A stretch of DNA of 50,578 nt from Bacteroidales bacterium (GTDB taxonomy: Bacteria; Bacteroidota; Bacteroidia; Bacteroidales; UBA932): positions 1-50,578 of the forward strand of contig WOYW01000017.1 in NCBI GenBank assembly GCA_011620605.1, read 5' to 3'. Position numbers and translations under genes: made by a program. A model generated the notes under the pieces. That model was not told the origin of the DNA and searched no databases. It saw only the letters and a program-made list of their open reading frames with translations. This document shows, one piece after another, positions 17,235-26,319 of this stretch. Each line of letters starts with the position of its first letter. The stretch's first letter is position 1.

Positions 17235-17848
17235 ATGACACTTAACAGAAGATGGTTAGAAATCCTGGAGAACATGGGTTATATCCATAGAGAGCACGGA
17301 GGTGCCTTTTTAAAGGATATAGGAAACTCAGTAAAATCCGGACAGGTATTCAACCAGACGCATCTGGAAGAAAAAATAGAAATAGCAAACAAAGCAATTC
17401 CCATTATTAAAGAAGGAGACAGCATTATCCCTGATTCCGGTTCCACTACGACAGAAATCGCCAAACTGCTTAGCAGGTTCAAATATCTAACCGTGATCAC
17501 TAATGCTTTAAACATTGCGTTGATCGTGTGAGAAAATCCGAATATTAACCTGATCATAACAGTAGACGAATTCAAAGCACCCACCCTTTCACTGACAGGA
17601 AAGATGGCCGCCGATTCTTTAAAAGAAATACATGTAACTAAATTATTCCTGACCACTGCAGGAATATCCTCGGACATGCGGCTGACAAAGTATATCTGGT
17701 TGCTGATTCATCAAAAATTGGAGTGAGTGCTTTTGCTAACCTTGGATTTATATCTTTGGTAGATGCCTTGATAACGGATAAAAATATATCCGAAAAAAAC
17801 ATTAAAAGATCAGGGAACAAAACGTCGAGATTTATAACGGGCACCTAG
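17235..17848 (+). pseudogene. DeoR/AgaR-type transcriptional regulator relic
   Basis: Segments of a DeoR-family regulator follow one another in changed frames. MGYIHREHGGAFL is the end of the winged helix-turn-helix, but the helices before it are missing. GDSIIPDSGSTTTEIAKLL is the sugar-phosphate-binding loop. An in-frame TGA near 17529 interrupts what should be ALxxxGNPNI. Reading resumes through FKAPTLSLTGKMAA to GISSDM, then a deletion and frameshift at about 17680-17690 lead to KVYLVADSSKIGVSAF. So there is an N-terminal loss, one nonsense codon and one internal deletion. Confidence 0.8.
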
Positions 17849-18126
17849 AACAATGATCTGATCTTTGCCCATCCTTCTTTAAATGAATCAGAGGCTTCGG
17901 AGAAAGCATCCCGGACCTCATCCCACTTATCATCGGCAGCGTTTAACAGATCGTTGTATCTTATCTTAAGGTTTTTCTTAATTGCCTCCAATTCCTCAAT
18001 GGACTCACGGTACGTTTCTTTCATGTCCTCTTTCACTGATTCCTTTTCAGCTTTCAGTTCATTGATCTTAGCGGAGATCTCGTCTATCCGCTGATTGGCT
18101 CTTGCCTTAAATTCTTCCTTGTTCAT
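17845..18126 (-). CDS. small coiled-coil protein
   Basis: A 93-aa, highly charged, almost wholly helical protein. Residues about 5-65 have a heptad pattern rich in Glu and Lys (ISAKINELKAEKESVKEDM), and an amphipathic tail follows (EGWAKIRSLF). There is no signal peptide. Proteins of this type are common small hypotheticals in Bacteroidetes and no function is known to me. Its stop meets the end of the convergent DeoR relic. Confidence 0.75.
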   Translation of the reverse strand: MNKEEFKARANQRIDEISAKINELKAEKESVKEDMKETYRESIEELEAIKKNLKIRYNDLLNAADDKWDEVRDAFSEASDSFKEGWAKIRSLF

Positions 18127-18136
18127 AACTTCTTTT

Positions 18137-18921
18137 TTATTTACACTTTATCGTTTCAAAATACCGGCCAAAACCCTCCACTGCCTCTTCCGGAACGGCA
18201 TCATTTATGAACTCAACACCGTTCTTCAGCGTCCGGAACATATTCACATTGTCTTCATAGGTTAGGTTGCGGAACCCGGGTCCTTCGGAAAGCTTTTCGG
18301 ACATAGGTACAAACAAACTTTGATCATTGCAAGAAAAGTTAATGTTCTTGAGATCGATCTCCTGTCTTACTGGATTGATTTCAGATCTGTAATAGATTAC
18401 TTTGTTGCTTATGTCGTACACAATACTCCATTTGGTCCCTCCCGGCTGGGAAACACTTTCCAAAATTTTATACGAATAATCGATCCGGTCTTCCTTCCCG
18501 TTGTATGCTTCAATCATTGTTGCTGCGGTCACAAAACGTCCTGAAGAATTTTCAGTCCAGTCATTGTATTGCTTGCCTTCTTTTTTCCCCTTGCTGGCCT
18601 TATATTCCAGAGAATTTTCATAGGTGCAGTTAGCCAGCACCGTATAAGGCAACTGCTTACCTGGGTGCACCACCATCTTTCCTTCCAGGTATTCTATGGT
18701 AGCAACATCTCCTGATGCATCCGATACCAGGAAATGTAAAAAAGAGGTAGGCATAAATGTGATCCTGACCAGGGAATCGCTGTCAATCACATCCTGGACG
18801 CTTGCCGAGTTGTCCAGTTGGTATTGCATCCATTGTAGTTCATTCATACTGTAACGATCATCGGCAGAGGGGTATTTGGCCTCCTGCAGCCACATCTGCT
18901 CAATGACCAGTCCGGCTTCGT
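18137..18921 (-). pseudogene. choloylglycine hydrolase-like (linear amide C-N hydrolase) relic, N-terminus lost
   Basis: From HEAGLVIEQMWLQEAKYPS onward the protein follows the linear-amide C-N hydrolase family: YSMNELQWMQYQLDN, LHFLVSDASGDVATIEYLEG, LANCTYENSL and the terminal KWSIVYDISNKVIYYRSEIN. The family is an Ntn hydrolase whose nucleophile is an N-terminal Cys; the segment bearing it is missing. The open frame begins instead inside the sialidase remnant upstream, in a different frame. The remaining protein cannot be catalytic. Confidence 0.75.
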
Positions 18922-19275
18922 GATCTGATCTGTAAAATCTTCCGGAGTGCTCCAACTCTTGCCGTTATAGGAACTTTTTGTGACTCTAAGGTAATAAATA
19001 TCTTTTTCCTGATCATGATCCATATAATTGAAAAACAGAAATACAGTGCCTGTTACCCGGTCTGTTATCATGGAGGGATTGGAAGCCGACCGACCTTCCG
19101 GATAATCCACGATCGTACGTATTTCCGACCAGGTTTCGCCCTTGTCCGGGCTGGTGCGCATCACAATATTCATATCCCTGTTGCCCTTTAAATCCGCACA
19201 AGAAAGCACCCGCGTTTGGGGTCGGGTATTACATCCGGCCAGCCATAGTAATGAAACAAGAAGGAAGAATTTCAC
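18907..19275 (-). pseudogene. sialidase (GH33/BNR) N-terminal fragment, lipoprotein
   Basis: The first 123 codons encode a signal peptide with lipobox (LLWLAGC), then the start of a sialidase propeller. An Asp-box is clear (SPDKGETWS), and FLFFNYMDHDQ and DFTDQITKPDW match exo-alpha-sialidases. After KPDW at about 18907 the sialidase sequence ends and the Ntn-hydrolase remnant begins. The active-site Arg, Tyr and Glu of the later blades are lost. This is a deletion chimera of two genes. Confidence 0.75.
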
Positions 19276-19280
19276 AGGAA

Positions 19281-20192
19281 TTAAAATAAGAAAAAATCGC
19301 TACTCATATCGTTGTTTTCTATCTGGAAGGTTGAATGAACAATTCCAAACATATCCAGAAGTTCTTTCTGCAATTGACTAATGAACTGATCTGAAGCACC
19401 CTCCGGTATGACCAGGTGTACGGTAAGGGCTACCTGCGTTGTGCTCATAGCCCAGATATGCAGGTCATGTATGCTGGTGACACCCTGTTTATTGAGCAGG
19501 AACTCCCTGACATTACCTATCTTGATATGACGGGGAACGGCATCCAGGGCAAGGTCAACGGATTCCGAGAACAGGCGCCAGGTTCCCCACAGGATCACGG
19601 CAATGATAAGAAAACTTATGGCAGGATCTATCCATGTTTTTCCTGTGAGCATAATGAGCAATCCGGCTATGACTACGCCCAGCGAAACTCCTGCATCCGC
19701 AGCCATATGCAGAAAAGCGCCTTTGATATTAAGATCGGTCTTTTGCCCTTTATAGAACAGCAACGCCGTAAAAGCATTTATAAAGATCCCAATGCCGGCC
19801 ACGATCATAACCTGAGAACCGGCTACCGGTTGCGGGTCTTTCAGTTTTCTGAAAGCATCCCAGGCAATGACGGCTACTGCTCCGAAAAGCAGCAAGGCAT
19901 TCAGTATGGATACCAGTATTGTGGTCTTGCGCAATCCATAGGTATATTTTCCTTTGGGTTTTATGGTGGCCATCCAGGCTGCCGCCCAGGCAAAAACAAG
20001 CCCCAGCATATCTCCGGCATTGTGTCCTGCATCGGCAAACAGGGCCGAGGAATTGGCAATAAAGCCATAAACGACTTCTACCGCCACAAAGATCACGTTA
20101 AGCGCGATGCCTATGGCAAAGCTTTTTGAATGATCAACCCCGGTGCCCGGGTTGTGGTTGTGGTTGTGACCGTGTATATGTGTATGAGCCAT
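19281..20192 (-). CDS. cation diffusion facilitator (CDF) family zinc/divalent metal efflux protein
   Basis: A 303-aa inner-membrane metal/proton antiporter. A His-rich N-terminus (HTHIHGHNHNHN) precedes six transmembrane helices. The transport-site HxxxD pairs appear as DAGHNAGD in helix 2 and HMAADAGVS in helix 5. The C-terminal cytoplasmic domain (ITSIHDLHIWAMS-like segment, here VTSIHDLHIWAMS) has the metal-binding His residues. It resembles CzcD/ZitB, so zinc is the likeliest cargo. The sialidase relic lies just downstream. Confidence 0.93.
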   Translation of the reverse strand: MAHTHIHGHNHNHNPGTGVDHSKSFAIGIALNVIFVAVEVVYGFIANSSALFADAGHNAGDMLGLVFAWAAAWMATIKPKGKYTYGLRKTTILVSILNALLLFGAVAVIAWDAFRKLKDPQPVAGSQVMIVAGIGIFINAFTALLFYKGQKTDLNIKGAFLHMAADAGVSLGVVIAGLLIMLTGKTWIDPAISFLIIAVILWGTWRLFSESVDLALDAVPRHIKIGNVREFLLNKQGVTSIHDLHIWAMSTTQVALTVHLVIPEGASDQFISQLQKELLDMFGIVHSTFQIENNDMSSDFFLF

Positions 20193-20198
20193 ATATTG

Positions 20199-21155
20199 TC
20201 ATTTGTTCATTTTTTGTGCGATCCGCCCGGCAAGATCTTCAATGTCTTCGATCCGGGCCAATTGACTGATCCAGTCTTGTGGTATGTTTTCATATCCGTA
20301 ATACAATCCGGCCAGGCCCCCTGTAACGGCGGCAGTAGTGTCCGTATCATATCCAAGGTTAACGGCTTTTAAAACAGCTTCTTTAAATGTGTCTGTTGTA
20401 AGTAAGCACCAAAGACTTGCTTCCAGGGTGTGAATTACGTACCCTGAGCTTTGTATTTGATTTTCCGGAAGGTCGTAAATATTTTCTTCTATCAGACGGT
20501 CAAAGACAGAGACTTTTTGAGGATCGATACCCAGTTCTTCCATATATTCCGGCATTTTTTCCTGCAAATTTTTGTAAGCCTCAATTCGGTCCATGCCATT
20601 ATACAGAAGCAAAGCATATTCCAGGTAATAAAAACAGGCAACCACGGAAAGGATATGCCCGTGAGTGATTGAAGACACCTGTTTTGTCAGCATGAAACGC
20701 TCACTCACAGGTTTATCGTATATGATAAACAACAGGGGAGCTATCCGCATAAGTGAACCGTTCCCGTTGGAATTATACGTTGTACCTCCGGCCAATTGGG
20801 GTTCTACACATTGTGCCAGGCGATTGATCGCTTTGCATGTGGCTGCGCCTACATCAAATACATTGCCCCCGGCTGTCCAGTAATTTTGCCTGTGCCATTT
20901 TATAAAGTTGCTTGCTGTTTGCTTTAGATCGAAGCCTTCTGCAATTGACTCGGCAAGGCAAAAGGTAAGGGAACTGTCATCGGACCATGTTCCGGGCGGC
21001 AAATTATATGTACCGAAGCCCGTCATATCGCTGACCGGATCACGGCATCTTTGTTCACGTGAAGAAAATTCCACCGGAACGCCCAGGGCATCTCCTGTAG
21101 CCACTCCAAAAAGAACGGAACGGATGGTGTCAATGTTCATGATGTATTCAGACAT
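20199..21155 (-). CDS. ADP-ribosylglycohydrolase family protein
   Basis: A 318-aa all-helical hydrolase of the DraG/ARH family, which removes ADP-ribose from proteins or related substrates. The two metal-binding motifs are present: GTWSDDSSLTF (about residues 55-65) and, near the end, GYDTDTTAAVTGG. An in-frame ATG at 21140 (MNIDTIRSVLFG) is an equally good start. It lies 6 nt after the MscS gene and 6 nt before the CDF gene, so all three may be co-transcribed. Confidence 0.9.
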   Translation of the reverse strand: MSEYIMNIDTIRSVLFGVATGDALGVPVEFSSREQRCRDPVSDMTGFGTYNLPPGTWSDDSSLTFCLAESIAEGFDLKQTASNFIKWHRQNYWTAGGNVFDVGAATCKAINRLAQCVEPQLAGGTTYNSNGNGSLMRIAPLLFIIYDKPVSERFMLTKQVSSITHGHILSVVACFYYLEYALLLYNGMDRIEAYKNLQEKMPEYMEELGIDPQKVSVFDRLIEENIYDLPENQIQSSGYVIHTLEASLWCLLTTDTFKEAVLKAVNLGYDTDTTAAVTGGLAGLYYGYENIPQDWISQLARIEDIEDLAGRIAQKMNK

Positions 21156-21161
21156 GAATTG

Positions 21162-22223
21162 TTATTTTTTTGCGTTTTTTTCGTTGGTTTCCTGTTCCAG
21201 GATATTTTTGGCTATACGTTCCGAAAGATCTTCATTTCTTTTAATTGTGGTTTTGATGGTTTCGGTTTCCTCCGGGTCCTTGCAGCTTTTTAGCTGTTCT
21301 TTCAAAGCTTCCTGTTTAGTGGCAAGCTCTGTCAGAAAATCCTTTTTGGTTTGCAACTTCTCGGATTTGATGGCTTCGTCAAAAATAAGATCCTCCGGTG
21401 ATTTTTCATTGGTTTCCGCCCTTTTTACCACCTGCCGGGGAATGAATTCTTTTTCATCTACACGTCTCTGGTTCATGAATGTGGGAGAAACAATCTCGAT
21501 CTTTTTCTCATGAAGTTTGTCCATTACGTGGGCATTCAACAATGAACTGGTACTGAAAAATTTGCTGCTATCGTCCAGAAACCCGTGAATTTTGTATGTC
21601 ACTGCAAAATCACCCAATTCTGTTATATAGACGTACGGATCTTTCAAACCGGTAGTCAAAGCAGCTTCCCGCAAGGCTTCCTCAATCTTGTCACGGGAAA
21701 TATCATAACCCAACGATACAGTAGCGGATATAACCGAGTTGGTTTTACGTGTGAGTTTTACGGGATTGTTGGCTATGTAAATATTTGGAATGGTGATAAA
21801 ATTACTGTCTTCCAGCTGTATCTCTGTATGGAATATACTTTTTTTTATAACCCGGCCATGAAGGTCATTGATCTTGATCAGATCCCCGTTCCTGAAACGT
21901 TTCATTGAATTGTTCATGATACCGGCGATCAAATTCCCCAAAACGGTGGTTGAACTCAAGGCAATAGCGGCACTGATAATTATACCCAGAAAACTCAAAA
22001 TTTGTCCTTTGAGCGTTTTGTCAATGGGTAGAGACAGAACAAACGCCAATGCTCCAATGAGGATCAATAAAAAAGCTATGGCTCCTTTTGTTATATTCCC
22101 GTTGGATGCCGCAGATTTTGATCTTTTGAAGATCCAGGCATTCAGGATGAGAAATACAATCAACACCAACAACACCATTGTCGGTTCTATCAAGGATCTG
22201 AATATTTTAATAATTGCTTCCAT
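21162..22223 (-). CDS. MscS family mechanosensitive channel
   Basis: A 353-aa inner-membrane channel with three to four N-terminal helices. The pore helix and beta-domain region is recognisable (SSTTVLGNLIAGIMNNSMKR, then GDLIKINDLHGRVIKKSIFH). A cytoplasmic vestibule follows, and the last about 90 residues are a charged, coiled-coil-like tail (KKDFLTELATKQEALKEQL) not found in small MscS proteins. Such channels release solutes on osmotic downshift. Its ATG overlaps the stop of the upstream glycosyltransferase fragment by 1 bp. Confidence 0.9.
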   Translation of the reverse strand: MEAIIKIFRSLIEPTMVLLVLIVFLILNAWIFKRSKSAASNGNITKGAIAFLLILIGALAFVLSLPIDKTLKGQILSFLGIIISAAIALSSTTVLGNLIAGIMNNSMKRFRNGDLIKINDLHGRVIKKSIFHTEIQLEDSNFITIPNIYIANNPVKLTRKTNSVISATVSLGYDISRDKIEEALREAALTTGLKDPYVYITELGDFAVTYKIHGFLDDSSKFFSTSSLLNAHVMDKLHEKKIEIVSPTFMNQRRVDEKEFIPRQVVKRAETNEKSPEDLIFDEAIKSEKLQTKKDFLTELATKQEALKEQLKSCKDPEETETIKTTIKRNEDLSERIAKNILEQETNEKNAKK

Positions 22224-22582
22224 TATTTCCAGTATTTACTTTTTAATGCGGCTACCTTTCCGGTATAAAACCCAGGAAAATCATCCTGAGGATCCGTACA
22301 GAGATATACCTTCAATCCGTTATCACGAAAATACTCATTATTTATCTGATCTGCCAGTTTTATTTCATTAAAAAAAGATTCCAGACCTCCTGTATTCCAG
22401 TTGACATAGATCAAAACATCCGGATCTATACGGTCCGGTGCCCACAAAGTAAAATTGTCATTAAAACATATCGTTTCGGGAAGGCCGTGTTCTTTACCAT
22501 AAAACAAGATCGCCCCGGCGATAGCGTAATTCTCGGCATAAATCACACAATTCATTATCTGCTTGGGGTGCAACGCACACAT
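22223..22582 (-). pseudogene. C-terminal fragment of a GT39/ArnT-like membrane glycosyltransferase
   Basis: The 119-codon frame resembles the periplasmic C-terminal domain of dolichyl-phosphate-mannose-type glycosyltransferases: ENYAIAGAILFYGKEHGLP followed by ICFNDNFTLWAPD. The many-helix membrane part and catalytic Asp loops are missing. Its first codons (MCALHP) lie inside the left arm of the 117-bp palindromic repeat, so the gene seems to have been cut at or near that element. It may still be translated because it overlaps the MscS start. Confidence 0.6.
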
Positions 22583-22685
22583 TGTTCTTTTGCCTGAAAT
22601 TCAACGATATGCGAATTTTCACCCCCTGGGGGTGGTTTTACCTAACATGCTGTTAATCAGGCAAAAGAACAATGTGTGCGTTGCA
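22569..22685. repeat. 117-bp palindromic repeat, copy A
   Basis: Two perfect 29-bp inverted arms (22569-22597 and 22657-22685, outer part TGCAACGCACACATTGTTC) flank a 59-bp spacer. The spacer has a central hairpin, CACCCCC-T-GGGGGTG (22620-22634). Copy B at 40840-40956 has the same length and aligns without gaps at about 70% identity. It sits between the hisIE stop and the truncated glycosyltransferase. It resembles a MITE or REP-like unit; I see no transposase and no clear target duplication. Confidence 0.8.
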
Positions 22686-22703
22686 AATTTAGGTTTTTTT
22701 CTC

Positions 22704-23294
22704 TTACGAACTTACACTCCTGGATTTCAATTCCTTCTCTATGTCTTCCAATGTCAGATTTTTTAATCTGAGCAAAATCAGGTAATGGTATAGCAGGTCC
22801 GCTGCTTCATAAATAAATCGTTCCCGGTTGTCGGCTATGGCTTCTATGACCAGTTCAACGGCCTCTTCTCCCACTTTCTGCGCGACCTTGTTGACTCCTT
22901 TTTTGAACAATGCATTGGTGTAAGAACCGGATGTATCGTCTTTTATTCTTTGATCAATAACCGACTGCAATCTGTAAACGAATCCTTTTGCGGTTTCTTC
23001 CCCGAAACAGGAAGTACTTCCGGTATGACACACCGGACCTGTCGGATACACCTTAATCAACAGCGTATCTCTGTCACAATCCTCTCTTATTTCGGCAACC
23101 TGAAGGTAATTGCCGGAGACTTCTCCTTTTGTCCAGAGACTGTTTTTGCTTCTGCTGAAAAAAGTAACCCTGTTTTCATTTATGGTTTTGGTATAGGCCT
23201 CAATGTTCATGTAGCCGAGCATTAAAACCTGCAGGGTGTTAACATCCTGAATTACTACGGGGACCAATCCGTCGCCTTTGTTAAAATCAATCAT
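22704..23294 (-). CDS. hisIE: bifunctional phosphoribosyl-AMP cyclohydrolase / phosphoribosyl-ATP pyrophosphatase
   Basis: A 196-aa fusion catalysing histidine biosynthesis steps 2 and 3. The HisI half (residues 1-110) has VLMLGYMN, SRSKNSLWTKGE, the metal-binding DCDRDT and the Cys-bearing CHTGSTSCF. The HisE half has KVGEEAVELVIEA and AADLLYHYLILL. Its start overlaps the hisF stop by 4 bp. It is the last gene of the operon, and the 117-bp palindrome follows 18 nt after the stop, where it might act as a transcript end. Confidence 0.97.
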   Translation of the reverse strand: MIDFNKGDGLVPVVIQDVNTLQVLMLGYMNIEAYTKTINENRVTFFSRSKNSLWTKGEVSGNYLQVAEIREDCDRDTLLIKVYPTGPVCHTGSTSCFGEETAKGFVYRLQSVIDQRIKDDTSGSYTNALFKKGVNKVAQKVGEEAVELVIEAIADNRERFIYEAADLLYHYLILLRLKNLTLEDIEKELKSRSVSS

Positions 23295-24043
23295 CTTACT
23301 TGAATATTGTTGGTTTTTAAATAATGTTTCAATTCCGGTATGGAAATTTTACCATAGTGGAATATACTGGCCGCCAATCCCGCCGTAGCCTGCGTCCGTG
23401 TAAAGAGATCCCTGAAATGTTTCATGGTGCCGGCCCCGCCAGATGCTATGACCGGGATATTTACTTTTTCAGATACCCGGCCGGTGATATCCAGGGCAAA
23501 ACCATTTTTTATCCCGTCATGATCCATGGACGTGAGCAGGATCTCCCCGGCCCCCATGGATTCTGCCTGTCTGACCCAGTCTATGGTTTTTAAAGGAACA
23601 GGCGTTTTCCCCCCGTGAATATAAACCTGCCAGCTTCCGGAAACATATTTTGTATCAACGGCCAACACAACACACTGACTACCGAATTCGCGGGCAATTT
23701 CACTGATCAGCTCCGGCCGAAGAACAGCTGAAGTGTTGACACTGATCTTATCGGCTCCTGCAAATACAAGATCGCTGACATCCTGAATGGAAGCGATCCC
23801 CCCTCCAACCGTAAAAGGAATGGAAATGCGGGCAGCGATCCTTTTCACCAATTCAACCCGTGTCTTCCGTTTTTCGGATGAGGCCGTAATATCCAGGAAA
23901 ACGAGCTCATCCGCTCCCTGCTCCATATATTTTTCTGCCAGTTCAACGGCGTCACCGGCATCTTTGATGTCTACAAAGTTCACCCCTTTTACCGTACGTC
24001 CGTCTTTGATATCCAGACAAGGAATAATTCTATTCTTTAACAT
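23291..24043 (-). CDS. hisF: imidazole glycerol phosphate synthase, cyclase subunit
   Basis: A TIM-barrel subunit that, with HisH, converts PRFAR and ammonia to imidazole glycerol phosphate and AICAR. The start at 24043 ([20 protein letters not shown]) is the family N-terminus and overlaps the hisA 3' end by 14 bp; a longer in-frame extension upstream is not conserved. Catalytic Asp11 is in CLDIKDG, and the second catalytic Asp lies in the loop near LLTSMDHDG. Phosphate-binding GGGIAS and [10 protein letters not shown] are present. Confidence 0.97.
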   Translation of the reverse strand: MLKNRIIPCLDIKDGRTVKGVNFVDIKDAGDAVELAEKYMEQGADELVFLDITASSEKRKTRVELVKRIAARISIPFTVGGGIASIQDVSDLVFAGADKISVNTSAVLRPELISEIAREFGSQCVVLAVDTKYVSGSWQVYIHGGKTPVPLKTIDWVRQAESMGAGEILLTSMDHDGIKNGFALDITGRVSEKVNIPVIASGGAGTMKHFRDLFTRTQATAGLAASIFHYGKISIPELKHYLKTNNIQVR

Positions 24044-24749
24044 ACTTTCCCAATTCTTTAAGATCAATCCTCCCTTCATACAGGGCTTTCCCAATAATGG
24101 CCCCTTCACAACCCGTTTCTTTGAGCCGCAACAGATCTTCCATAGAGGTAACGCCTCCGCTGGCTATAAGCCATACTCCGGTTTTGGAGAGGATCTCCCG
24201 GTACAACTTGAAAGCAGGACCGTTCAGCATACCGTCTTTGGCAATATCGGTGCAGATCACATATTTGACGCCCTTTTGTTCGTAAGAGGCAATAAAATCA
24301 ACAACATCCCGGCCCGAAACTTCTGTCCATCCGCTTACGGCAATTTCCCGGTTTTTACTGTCAGCCCCCAGTATGATCCTGTCGTTCCCGTAATCTTTCA
24401 ACCACGCTTCGAATACATGAGGTTGTTTTATGGCAATGCTTCCGCCGGTAATCCGGACAGCCCCGCTTTCAAAAGCAACACGCACATCTTCACGTGACCG
24501 GAGACCTCCTCCGAAATCTATTTTCAGACCGGTTGCCGCAGAGATCTTTTCCAGAATCCTGTAATTAACAACACGACCGGCAGCAGCCCCGTCAAGGTCC
24601 ACCAGGTGCAAGTATTCAAGCCCGTTGTCTTCAAACATACGGGCCACTTCCAACGGGTCTTCATTATAAACCTTCCGGATACTGTAATCTCCCCGTGAAA
24701 GCCTTACGCATTTCCCGTCAATAATATCTATGGCCGGTATAAGTCTCAT
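24030..24749 (-). CDS. hisA: phosphoribosylformimino-5-aminoimidazole carboxamide ribotide isomerase
   Basis: A 239-aa TIM barrel catalysing the ProFAR to PRFAR isomerisation. Catalytic Asp8 is in [13 protein letters not shown] and the second in [12 protein letters not shown]. Phosphate-binding GGGLRS and ASGGVTS motifs are intact. It overlaps hisH by 4 bp (ATGA) and hisF by 14 bp, so translation is coupled along the operon. Confidence 0.97.
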   Translation of the reverse strand: MRLIPAIDIIDGKCVRLSRGDYSIRKVYNEDPLEVARMFEDNGLEYLHLVDLDGAAAGRVVNYRILEKISAATGLKIDFGGGLRSREDVRVAFESGAVRITGGSIAIKQPHVFEAWLKDYGNDRIILGADSKNREIAVSGWTEVSGRDVVDFIASYEQKGVKYVICTDIAKDGMLNGPAFKLYREILSKTGVWLIASGGVTSMEDLLRLKETGCEGAIIGKALYEGRIDLKELGKYVKE

Positions 24750-25324
24750 AACCGTAAAAAATTATTTAATATGATCTCCCCGGTGCTGCCTGATTTTTCC
24801 GGATGGAACTGCGTGGCAAAAAAATTATCCTTCTGCATAGCGGCACTGAAAGGGACAATATACCTGCAAACGGCAGAGGTCTGTCTGCATGGTTCGGCAT
24901 AAAAACTGTGGACGTAATACACATTATCCCGGATATCGATCCCTTCAAACAAAGGCCCCGATATACTCTCAAAATCATTCCATCCCATATGGGGAATTCT
25001 TCCTTGGGGCGGGAACCGTTTTACACGGGCATCAAAGATGTTCAGACAAAGTGTATTTCCTTCTTCGGTAGACCTGCACATGATCTGCAGACCCAGGCAA
25101 ATGCCTAAAAAAGGTTGTTTTAATGATTTGATAACAACGTCCAGTCCCCTGTTCTTAAGATATTTCATGGCAGAAGCTGCCTCTCCCACACCGGGCATGA
25201 TCACTTTTTGGGCATTCCTTAATAATGGTTCCCTGTCTGTGACTATACTTTCATAGCCCAGGCGGTTAAGCGCATTCTGAACCGAACGAACATTCCCCGC
25301 ATTATACTTAATAATGGCTATCAT
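24746..25324 (-). CDS. hisH: imidazole glycerol phosphate synthase, glutamine amidotransferase subunit
   Basis: A 192-aa class I glutaminase that feeds ammonia to HisF. The oxyanion region is [10 protein letters not shown] and the nucleophile Cys is in [10 protein letters not shown]. The His-Glu pair is in [10 protein letters not shown]. It overlaps hisB and hisA by 4 bp each. Confidence 0.97.
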   Translation of the reverse strand: MIAIIKYNAGNVRSVQNALNRLGYESIVTDREPLLRNAQKVIMPGVGEAASAMKYLKNRGLDVVIKSLKQPFLGICLGLQIMCRSTEEGNTLCLNIFDARVKRFPPQGRIPHMGWNDFESISGPLFEGIDIRDNVYYVHSFYAEPCRQTSAVCRYIVPFSAAMQKDNFFATQFHPEKSGSTGEIILNNFLRL

Positions 25325-26319
25325 AGGATTCCTTTTGTACTGGGAATGTTGTAATCGGATGTCTTGCCAATTGCCATGGCCACCGATTTTCCAAAAGCTT
25401 TAAACACCGCTTCTATCTTATGATGATCGTTGTCGCCTTCAGCTCTGACATTCAGATTGCATCCGGAGGCATCGCAAAAAGAACGGAAAAAATGACTGAA
25501 CATTTCACATGGCACATCTCCTATCATTTCCCGTTTAAGATCTACATTCCATACCAGGTAAGGCCTTCCGCCAAAATCTACCGCCACCTGTGCCAGGCTG
25601 TCATCCATAGGTATAACGAATCCGTAACGCCCGATCCCCTTTTTACTGCCCAATGCCTTTTTGAACGCTTCTCCCAACGCCAACGCCACGTCCTCCATGG
25701 TGTGGTGCTGATCCGTTTCCAGATCGCCTTTGACCGTCATTTCCAGATCCAGCTTCCCGTGCTTTACGATTTGTTCCAGCATATGATCCAGAAAGCCGAG
25801 TCCCGTACTGATCCTCGAATTTCCCCTCCCGTCCAGGTTCAGGGTCAGCTGCACATCCGTTTCCCGGGTTTGCCTGCTGACCGAGACTTTTCTTGGAACC
25901 GCTTTCAGGTATTGGTAAATTTCCGACCATTCAGAAGTGCACAAAACCGCAGTTTTATTCGCTTTGCCCATAAATACTCCGAAAATTTTTACTTGATCTG
26001 CCCAGGTAATATCCTGTGCATTGTCAGATATGAGGAAGGATCTCTCCAGATCGTACAGACCGTAGAGGTATTTATTGTATCCCTCCGAACCCGGTTTGTC
26101 CGTCAGCACATCCTGAAAAACAATGCCTTCATTCTCAAAAAACCGGATAACTGTTTTCTCTTGAAGCGGATCCGGGACCCCTTCAGTCATCATAACCAGC
26201 TGATAGTCAAATTCTCTTGAAATCCTTGCCAGCCATTGGAACACCTGCGGATAAAACCGGGGCAACCCGGCATCGGTTACTAACGGACCGTCTCTTTTTA
26301 TAAAAATCACTTTATTCAT
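25321..26319 (-). CDS. hisB: imidazoleglycerol-phosphate dehydratase fused to a degenerate HAD phosphatase domain
   Basis: A 332-aa HisB-type fusion. The C-terminal dehydratase half (about 145-332) is complete, with GFLDHMLEQI, DQHHTMEDVALALGEAF, EMFSHFFRSF and DHHKIEAVFKAFG. The N-terminal half has the layout of histidinol-phosphate phosphatase but lacks key residues. The nucleophile motif, usually FIDRDGTL, reads FIKRDGPL, so the first Asp is Lys8. The TNQDG segment reads TEGVPD, and the Cys/His zinc loop is absent. One late acidic pair remains in LISDNAQDITWA. The dehydratase step should work; the phosphatase step probably does not. Confidence 0.93.
   Translation of the reverse strand: MNKVIFIKRDGPLVTDAGLPRFYPQVFQWLARISREFDYQLVMMTEGVPDPLQEKTVIRFFENEGIVFQDVLTDKPGSEGYNKYLYGLYDLERSFLISDNAQDITWADQVKIFGVFMGKANKTAVLCTSEWSEIYQYLKAVPRKVSVSRQTRETDVQLTLNLDGRGNSRISTGLGFLDHMLEQIVKHGKLDLEMTVKGDLETDQHHTMEDVALALGEAFKKALGSKKGIGRYGFVIPMDDSLAQVAVDFGGRPYLVWNVDLKREMIGDVPCEMFSHFFRSFCDASGCNLNVRAEGDNDHHKIEAVFKAFGKSVAMAIGKTSDYNIPSTKGIL

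Noticed and set aside
25420-26220. 266-codon plus-strand open frame
   Set aside because: Shadow of hisB in the opposite strand.
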